This document shows, one piece after another, positions 58,931 to 64,000 of a stretch of DNA of 64,000 nt; position 1 is the first letter of the stretch, and each line of letters opens with the position of its first letter. Both the position numbers and the translations under genes were made by a program. The notes beneath the pieces were generated by a model. It worked only from the letters and a program-made list of their open reading frames with translations, had not been told where the DNA came from and did not search any database. The DNA is from Enterobacter hormaechei subsp. xiangfangensis (GTDB taxonomy: Bacteria > Pseudomonadota > Gammaproteobacteria > Enterobacterales > Enterobacteriaceae): the NCBI RefSeq assembly GCF_001729785.1, contig NZ_CP017183.1, positions 3,844,001-3,908,000 of the forward strand, read 5' to 3'.

Positions 58931-59680
58931 ATGTCAGACCAGACGCTAAAAGCGACCCGACAGCAGAGCCTTATCACCCTGCTGAGTCAAAGCGACTGGC
59001 TGACTACCGAGGTGCTGGCTGAAAAGCTCTCCGTCAGCAAAGAGACGATCCGCCGGGATCTGAAGTCGTTGCAGCAGCAGGGGAAGCTTCTGCGCCAGCA
59101 CGGGCGCGCGCGTCTGATTCACCCGGACAGCCGCGACAGCGGTGAACCCTTTGGCGCACGCCTGAAAAGCCATTATGCCGACAAAGCCGATATTGCCCGC
59201 CACGCGCTGGGCTGGATCAGCGAAGGGATGACCATCGCCCTCGACGCCAGCTCAACCTGCTTTCATCTGGCGCGCCAGTTGCCGGACATCGACCTCACCG
59301 TATTTACCAACAGCCTGCCTGTCTGCCACGAGATGGCAAAGCGCGAGCGGATCACGCTTATCTGCTCCGGCGGAACGCTTGAGCGTAAGTATCGCTGCTA
59401 TGTTAATCCGGCGCTGGTGACGCAGCTAAAAGGGCTGGAGATCGATCTGTTTATCTTCTCGTGTGAAGGGGTCGATGAGCATGGCGTCCTCTGGGATCCG
59501 TCCGAGCACAACGCGGGCTTTAAGGCGCTGCTGTTAAACCGCGCCAGCCAGTCGCTGCTGCTGATCGACAAAAGTAAATTTATGCGGGCAAGCGAAGTGA
59601 AAATTGGTCAGCTGTCGCAGGTAACACAGATTATTCAGAGCGATAAACGTCAGGCCGCCAGAGACGGCCTGACACGATGA
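58931..59680 (+). CDS. DeoR-family regulator closely resembling FucR
   Basis: 249 residues. The N-terminal DeoR HTH is LTTEVLAEKLSVSKETIRRD, and the sugar-phosphate sensor domain has GMTIALDASSTCFHLARQLP, LICSGGTLERKYRCYVNP and LLLIDKSKFMRASE. Long stretches match E. coli FucR, the L-fucose operon activator, from my memory (ALDASSTC-LARQLPDI, ISSGGTLERKYGCYVNPSL, EIDLFIFSCEG). No fucose genes are nearby. ATG 58931 has AAGGAG 7 nt upstream. Convergent with the chemoreceptor gene, 2 nt apart. Confidence 0.88.
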   Translation: MSDQTLKATRQQSLITLLSQSDWLTTEVLAEKLSVSKETIRRDLKSLQQQGKLLRQHGRARLIHPDSRDSGEPFGARLKSHYADKADIARHALGWISEGMTIALDASSTCFHLARQLPDIDLTVFTNSLPVCHEMAKRERITLICSGGTLERKYRCYVNPALVTQLKGLEIDLFIFSCEGVDEHGVLWDPSEHNAGFKALLLNRASQSLLLIDKSKFMRASEVKIGQLSQVTQIIQSDKRQAARDGLTR

Positions 59681-59682
59681 GG

Positions 59683-61242
59683 TTACGCGGTGAGACGGAA
59701 TTTCTGCACTGAGCGCTGGAGTTCTTCGGTCTGCCGTTCCAGTGCGGCGGCGGCGGCGGAAACCTGCTCCACCAGCGAGGCGTTCTGCTGGGTCACGCCG
59801 TCCATCTGCGTGATGGCAACGCCGACCTGAGAAATTCCTTTGCTCTGCTCCTCTGACGCGGTGGCGATCTGCTTCATAATGACGGTCACTTCCGTCACGT
59901 CGCGCAGGATTGCTTCCATCGTGGTGCCGGTATCGTTCACCAGCTGCGCCCCCTGCTCCACGCGGGCAACGGAATCCGCAATCAGCCCTTCGATCTCTTT
60001 GGCCGCATTCGCGCTGCGGCTGGCCAGATTACGTACCTCACCCGCCACGACCGCAAAGCCTCGCCCCTGCTCCCCGGCCCGGGCGGCTTCCACCGCGGCG
60101 TTCAGCGCGGCGTTCAGCGCCAGAATATTAGTCTGGAAAGCGATGCTGTTGATAACGGTGGTGATTTCAGCGATTTTTTTCGAGCTGTCCGAAATGCCGC
60201 TCATGGTCGTAACCACATCTTCCACCAGCGACCCGCCGCGGCTGGCCGTGCTGGAGGCGACATCCGCAAGCTGGCTGGCCTGGCGCGCGCTTTCGGCGTT
60301 CAGCTTCACCGTTGCGGTAAGCTGCTCCATGCTGGCCGCGGTCTCTTCCAGCGCGGCGGCCTGCTCTTCGGTACGCGAAGAAAGATCGTTATTCCCGCTG
60401 GAGATCTCCGTTGCCCCGCGCCAGATATTCTCGCTGCCGGAACGAATCGTGCTGACCGCCTCCCGCAGGCTGTCCTGCATTGCACTCAGCAGCGGTACCA
60501 GTTGCCCCACGCAGTTGCGGCCCAAAGATTCAATCGGCTGGCTGAGGTCGCCCTGCGCAATCTGGCGGAACTGCTGACGGATACGATCCAGCGGTTTTAC
60601 CAGTATCGCCACCAGGTAGCGGTCGGTGAACAGCAGGATCAGCAGACCCACGATCGTGGCGGTGATAATTACCGTCCGGGTCATGCTGGTGAGGCCGTCG
60701 ACCACCACGCGCGTGCTGTCGAGCGCCTTCGCCGCGGTATTGTTAAAGTTCTCAGCCGCTGACCCGAATGCACGGCTTAGCGGCGGCGTGACGTTGTTGG
60801 CATGCTGACGATAGCCTTCGAGCGTCGCCTGCTTCGCCTGCGCCATCTGCGGTGTAACGCCCTGATCGAGCAGCGCCTGCCAGGTGGAAATCACCTGCGC
60901 AGACACCTTTTCATCCATCGGGCCCGGGGAGATAGCTTTCATCTCTGCCAGCTTTTTACTCATGTTATCCAGCGCCTGCTGAGCAGGAGCCAGGTCCGGC
61001 GTGCCGCCCGCCGCTTTAACTTCCATTGCCCGGCTCAGGCGGGTGACGAAACGGAAATACTGATCGTTGCCCTGGCTCAGCACCGTCATTTGCCGGACCA
61101 GCTGGCGGTCAACGTCATTACCATCAGAAACACGAGACAGAGACCAGGTGCTGTAAAGCCCCACGCCTGCCCACATGACACAAAAGATCCCCAGTATCGT
61201 CAGCATGACGAAACGGATGGTGAAATTACGAAGCATCTTCAT
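59683..61242 (-). CDS. methyl-accepting chemotaxis protein with a 4-residue insertion at the signalling tip
   Basis: 519 residues. Membrane helices at about 11-31 and 190-208 flank a four-helix-bundle periplasmic domain with no recognisable ligand motif. A HAMP domain (210-265) leads to a methylated coiled coil ([21 protein letters not shown]). The hairpin tip reads [20 protein letters not shown] then [18 protein letters not shown]. The standard receptor has [15 protein letters not shown], so ALNA is duplicated. The C-terminus (VQKFRLTA) lacks the NWETF tether for CheR/CheB. Ligand unknown. Confidence 0.93.
   Translation of the reverse strand: MKMLRNFTIRFVMLTILGIFCVMWAGVGLYSTWSLSRVSDGNDVDRQLVRQMTVLSQGNDQYFRFVTRLSRAMEVKAAGGTPDLAPAQQALDNMSKKLAEMKAISPGPMDEKVSAQVISTWQALLDQGVTPQMAQAKQATLEGYRQHANNVTPPLSRAFGSAAENFNNTAAKALDSTRVVVDGLTSMTRTVIITATIVGLLILLFTDRYLVAILVKPLDRIRQQFRQIAQGDLSQPIESLGRNCVGQLVPLLSAMQDSLREAVSTIRSGSENIWRGATEISSGNNDLSSRTEEQAAALEETAASMEQLTATVKLNAESARQASQLADVASSTASRGGSLVEDVVTTMSGISDSSKKIAEITTVINSIAFQTNILALNAALNAAVEAARAGEQGRGFAVVAGEVRNLASRSANAAKEIEGLIADSVARVEQGAQLVNDTGTTMEAILRDVTEVTVIMKQIATASEEQSKGISQVGVAITQMDGVTQQNASLVEQVSAAAAALERQTEELQRSVQKFRLTA
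60095..60118 (-). repeat. 12-bp in-frame tandem duplication in the chemoreceptor tip
   Basis: GCGGCGTTCAGC is repeated exactly at 60095-60106 and 60107-60118, adding residues ALNA at about 375-383 of the receptor. Confidence 0.95.
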
Positions 61243-61394
61243 TGAGTATTCCTTGCCGTGAGGGTGAATTCGCCCAGAGGCGAGTACTCCCCTCGTTATC
61301 GGCAGATACTGTAGAAAATATACTTTTTTCGTTATCGAGTCGGCATAGAATGAAAACGTTGTTTCGAAAATTCACCGACAAGAAAGGAGACATC

Positions 61395-62435
61395 ATGTCC
61401 TGGCACCCTTACACCGGCCGATACGAAAACATGCAGTACCGATACTGCGGCAAAAGCGGCCTGCGCTTACCGGCACTGTCGCTGGGCCTGTGGCACAGCT
61501 TCGGTCACGTTCAGCCGCTCGATTCCCAGCGCGCGCTGCTGCGTAAGGCCTTCGATCTCGGCATTACCCACTTTGATCTTGCCAACAACTACGGCCCCCC
61601 TCCGGGCAGCGCTGAAGAGAATTTTGGCCGTCTGCTGCGGGAGGATTTTGCCGGGTATCGTGACGAGCTGATCATCTCCACCAAAGCGGGCTACGACATG
61701 TGGCCAGGACCGTATGGTTCGGGCGGTTCACGTAAGTACCTGCTCGCCAGCCTCGACCAGAGCCTGAACCGCATGGGTGTGGAGTATGTGGATATTTTCT
61801 ATTCTCACCGCGTAGACGAAAACACGCCGATGGAAGAGACCGCCGCCGCGCTGGCACACGCGGTGCAGAGCGGAAAAGCGCTGTATGTCGGCATTTCGTC
61901 TTACTCCACGGAACGCACGGCGGCGATGACCAAATTGCTGCGCGAGTGGAAGATCCCGCTTTTGATCCACCAGCCGTCTTACAACCTGCTTAACCGCTGG
62001 GTCGACAAGACCGGCCTGCTGGACGCGCTGGAGAAAAACGGAACGGGCTGTATCGCCTTTACCCCGCTGGCACAGGGCCTGCTCACCGGAAAATACCTGA
62101 ACGGCATTCCGGACGGTTCACGTATGCAGCGCGAAGGGAAAAAAGTGCGCGGCCTGACGGAGAAAATGCTGACGGAAGCCAACCTGAGCAGCCTTCGTCT
62201 GCTGAACGAGATGGCGCACGCGCGCGGGCAGACGATGGCGCAGATGGCGCTAAGCTGGTTGTTGAAAGATGAGCGTGTAACGTCGGTACTGATTGGCGCG
62301 AGCCGCCCGGAGCAGCTGGAAGAGAACGTTCAGGCGCTGAATAACCTGCGCTTTAGCGAAGATGAACTGATGCGGATTGACCAGCACGTTGCGGATGGTG
62401 AGCTGAATTTGTGGCAGGCGTCGTCGGATAAATAG
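61395..62435 (+). CDS. yghZ: aldo-keto reductase (L-glyceraldehyde 3-phosphate reductase)
   Basis: 346 residues, as in E. coli YghZ (Gpr). AKR signatures are FDLANNYGPPPGSAEENFG with the catalytic Asp and Tyr, ISTKAGYDMWPGPYG with Lys, and the C-terminal SVLIGASRPEQLEENV NADPH loop. It reduces L-glyceraldehyde 3-phosphate and methylglyoxal. ATG 61395 has AAAGGAGA upstream; the frame is open from 61242 over the promoter of the divergent chemoreceptor. Confidence 0.96.
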   Translation: MSWHPYTGRYENMQYRYCGKSGLRLPALSLGLWHSFGHVQPLDSQRALLRKAFDLGITHFDLANNYGPPPGSAEENFGRLLREDFAGYRDELIISTKAGYDMWPGPYGSGGSRKYLLASLDQSLNRMGVEYVDIFYSHRVDENTPMEETAAALAHAVQSGKALYVGISSYSTERTAAMTKLLREWKIPLLIHQPSYNLLNRWVDKTGLLDALEKNGTGCIAFTPLAQGLLTGKYLNGIPDGSRMQREGKKVRGLTEKMLTEANLSSLRLLNEMAHARGQTMAQMALSWLLKDERVTSVLIGASRPEQLEENVQALNNLRFSEDELMRIDQHVADGELNLWQASSDK

Positions 62436-62453
62436 TGCGGCCTGCTGCCCTTA

Positions 62454-62488
62454 CCACGCCCCCTCTCCCACAGGGAGAGGGGGCGTGG
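62454..62488. repeat. C-rich palindromic repeat, perfect 16-bp hairpin
   Basis: CCACGCCCCCTCTCCC and GGGAGAGGGGGCGTGG flank an ACA loop. It carries the CCCTCTCCC core of the repeat family and lies between the convergent yghZ and yqhA genes. Confidence 0.85.
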
Positions 62489-62493
62489 TGAAT

Positions 62494-63021
<528 letters not shown>

Positions 63022-63025
63022 TCAA

Positions 63026-63529
63026 CTATACCTCGTTGGGATCTACATCCGGACGCGCATACTCCGGCCAGACCAGCGCGACCAGTTCCGGGTAGGCTTC
63101 CAGGCTAAACTCACGAAAACACTGGCGCAGATTTAATACATCTAAATCGGAGTACGACACCTTCTCGCCATTCAGACAGCGCTTTTTGATATTGTCGTAA
63201 TATTTATAGACCGCCGAATTAAGGTCGCTACAGCGGCGCTGCGCGTCGAACAGGCCGGGCGTATCATTAATTTCGGCCATTTTCATTCGCTTAATTGTCG
63301 CATGGAGGAAATCGATATATTCGTGATTTACTCGCCAGTACCAGACCGGCGTCACGGCGTTCATCAATACGGAGAAATGATCTTCCCCCTCCTCTTTCGA
63401 CATCAATTCAGGCTGCGGCGGTTCACTGACGTCTTTTGACACTTTCGTTTTATTGAACTCTTGCATCAATAAAAGCACGCCAGCGGTCAGTAATAGTAAC
63501 GTTATGACCGTGAAGAAAATGCTGTTCAT
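63026..63529 (-). CDS. unrecognised membrane-anchored protein
   Basis: 167 residues. One N-terminal membrane helix (FFTVITLLLLTAGVLLLMQE) with a short polar linker rich in Pro, Glu and Lys leads to a soluble, mostly helical domain with aromatic patches (VTPVWYWRVNHEYIDFLHAT). No catalytic motif is visible. Base composition is lower in GC than the backbone genes, a sign of transfer. It is divergent from the last gene of the window, 102 nt away, so the two may form one locus. Confidence 0.7.
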   Translation of the reverse strand: MNSIFFTVITLLLLTAGVLLLMQEFNKTKVSKDVSEPPQPELMSKEEGEDHFSVLMNAVTPVWYWRVNHEYIDFLHATIKRMKMAEINDTPGLFDAQRRCSDLNSAVYKYYDNIKKRCLNGEKVSYSDLDVLNLRQCFREFSLEAYPELVALVWPEYARPDVDPNEV

Positions 63530-63631
63530 GGGTAGGCTCCATTTTTTTTGATTTTAAAATTGCCTCATGATATTGTCAACGAATCTCACCCTTTTTCCAA
63601 TCCCACCCTTTTGAAATTAAAGGAAATTAAA

Positions 63632-64000
63632 ATGCTGCCCGACAATCTTGTCCCGGCAAAGTACCACATTACGCTTGTGGAACAGCCTTCGACGGAAGCA
63701 GATAAAGAGGCGAATTTCACTCAAGGAAAAAGAAAACTCTCCGACTATGAAGCCGACATATTAATTGGTGTTTCACGCACCGGCAAATCCCGTAATATGG
63801 TGCTGGAAGAGCACGATCGCCATTTAAAAGAGCGTTTATTTCGCGCGATCAAGATTGAAGCCTTAGTTCATCTGCTGAATGATTTACAGGCCGAAGGGGA
63901 AATAGACGCCCAGACGCTAAGTCAAATAATGGTCGAGAAAACGCAGCAAATAAATGAAGCCGGCAATGAAATTTGGCTTAATTTAATTACGCGTGAAAAA
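63632..64000 (+). CDS. unrecognised protein, 3' end cut by window edge
   Basis: The open frame gives 123 residues from ATG 63632, with AAAGGAAATTAAA before it. It opens MLPDNLVPAKYHITLVEQPS and continues with a charged, helical segment (RHLKERLFRAIKIEALVHLL). No signal peptide or membrane segment is visible, and I recognise no family. The AT-rich codon use matches its divergent neighbour and differs from the core genes. Confidence 0.6.
   Translation, partial: MLPDNLVPAKYHITLVEQPSTEADKEANFTQGKRKLSDYEADILIGVSRTGKSRNMVLEEHDRHLKERLFRAIKIEALVHLLNDLQAEGEIDAQTLSQIMVEKTQQINEAGNEIWLNLITREK

Overview
The window is chromosomal DNA from a member of the Enterobacteriaceae. The core genes are close homologues of E. 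coli genes in largely the E. coli order: speA-speB, metK, galP, sprT, endA, rsmE, gshB, yqgE, ruvX, yggR/S/T/U, rdgB, hemW, yggN, yggL, trmB, mutY, yggX, mltC, nupG, speC, yqgA, tRNA-Phe, gss, yghU, yghZ, yqhA. High GC in coding regions, a citrate lyase locus and a pgaABCD locus point to Enterobacter or a close relative (Leclercia, Lelliottia). The species cannot be fixed from this alone.

Layout. (1) 1-6993: an accessory aromatic-oxidation locus. It holds a leftward operon of Rieske ferredoxin, a 102-aa protein, a Rieske oxygenase, a short-chain dehydrogenase, an IclR regulator, an extradiol-type dioxygenase and a ferredoxin reductase cut by the window edge. It is divergent from an MFS permease. 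Three near-identical 16-bp palindromes in the divergent promoter region are the likely IclR operators. (2) 6997-28966: core backbone (polyamine synthesis, SAM synthesis, galactose uptake, glutathione synthesis, housekeeping yqg/ygg genes, DNA and tRNA maintenance, nucleoside uptake). (3) 28974-39113: a citrate-utilisation locus inserted between nupG and speC. A leftward operon runs transporter, FAH-family enzyme, citC, citD, citE, citF, citX, citG, divergent from citA-citB. citB carries an in-frame amber codon. No oxaloacetate decarboxylase pump genes are present, but an FAH-family protein sits in the operon. (4) 39116-42355: core speC, yqgA and the tRNA-Phe gene pheV. (5) 42395-55927: variable DNA next to pheV. 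It holds a hybrid sensor kinase with a NarL-type response regulator, a small lipoprotein, a large autotransporter with a GGENP repeat linker, an orphan LuxR-type regulator and pgaABCD for the biofilm polysaccharide PNAG. (6) 55942-62982: gss, yghU, a FucR-like regulator, a chemoreceptor with an odd 4-residue insertion at its signalling tip, yghZ and yqhA. (7) 63026-64000: two unrecognised genes, the last cut by the window edge.

The accessory regions each look like a self-contained module with its own regulator: an aromatic catabolic pathway, a citrate fermentation pathway, and a surface adhesion/biofilm block. Repeated intergenic hairpins (REP-type elements and a second C-rich palindrome family with CCCTCTCCC/GGGAGAGGG arms) lie at many gene ends. 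No insertion sequences, integrases, CRISPR arrays or rRNA genes were seen.
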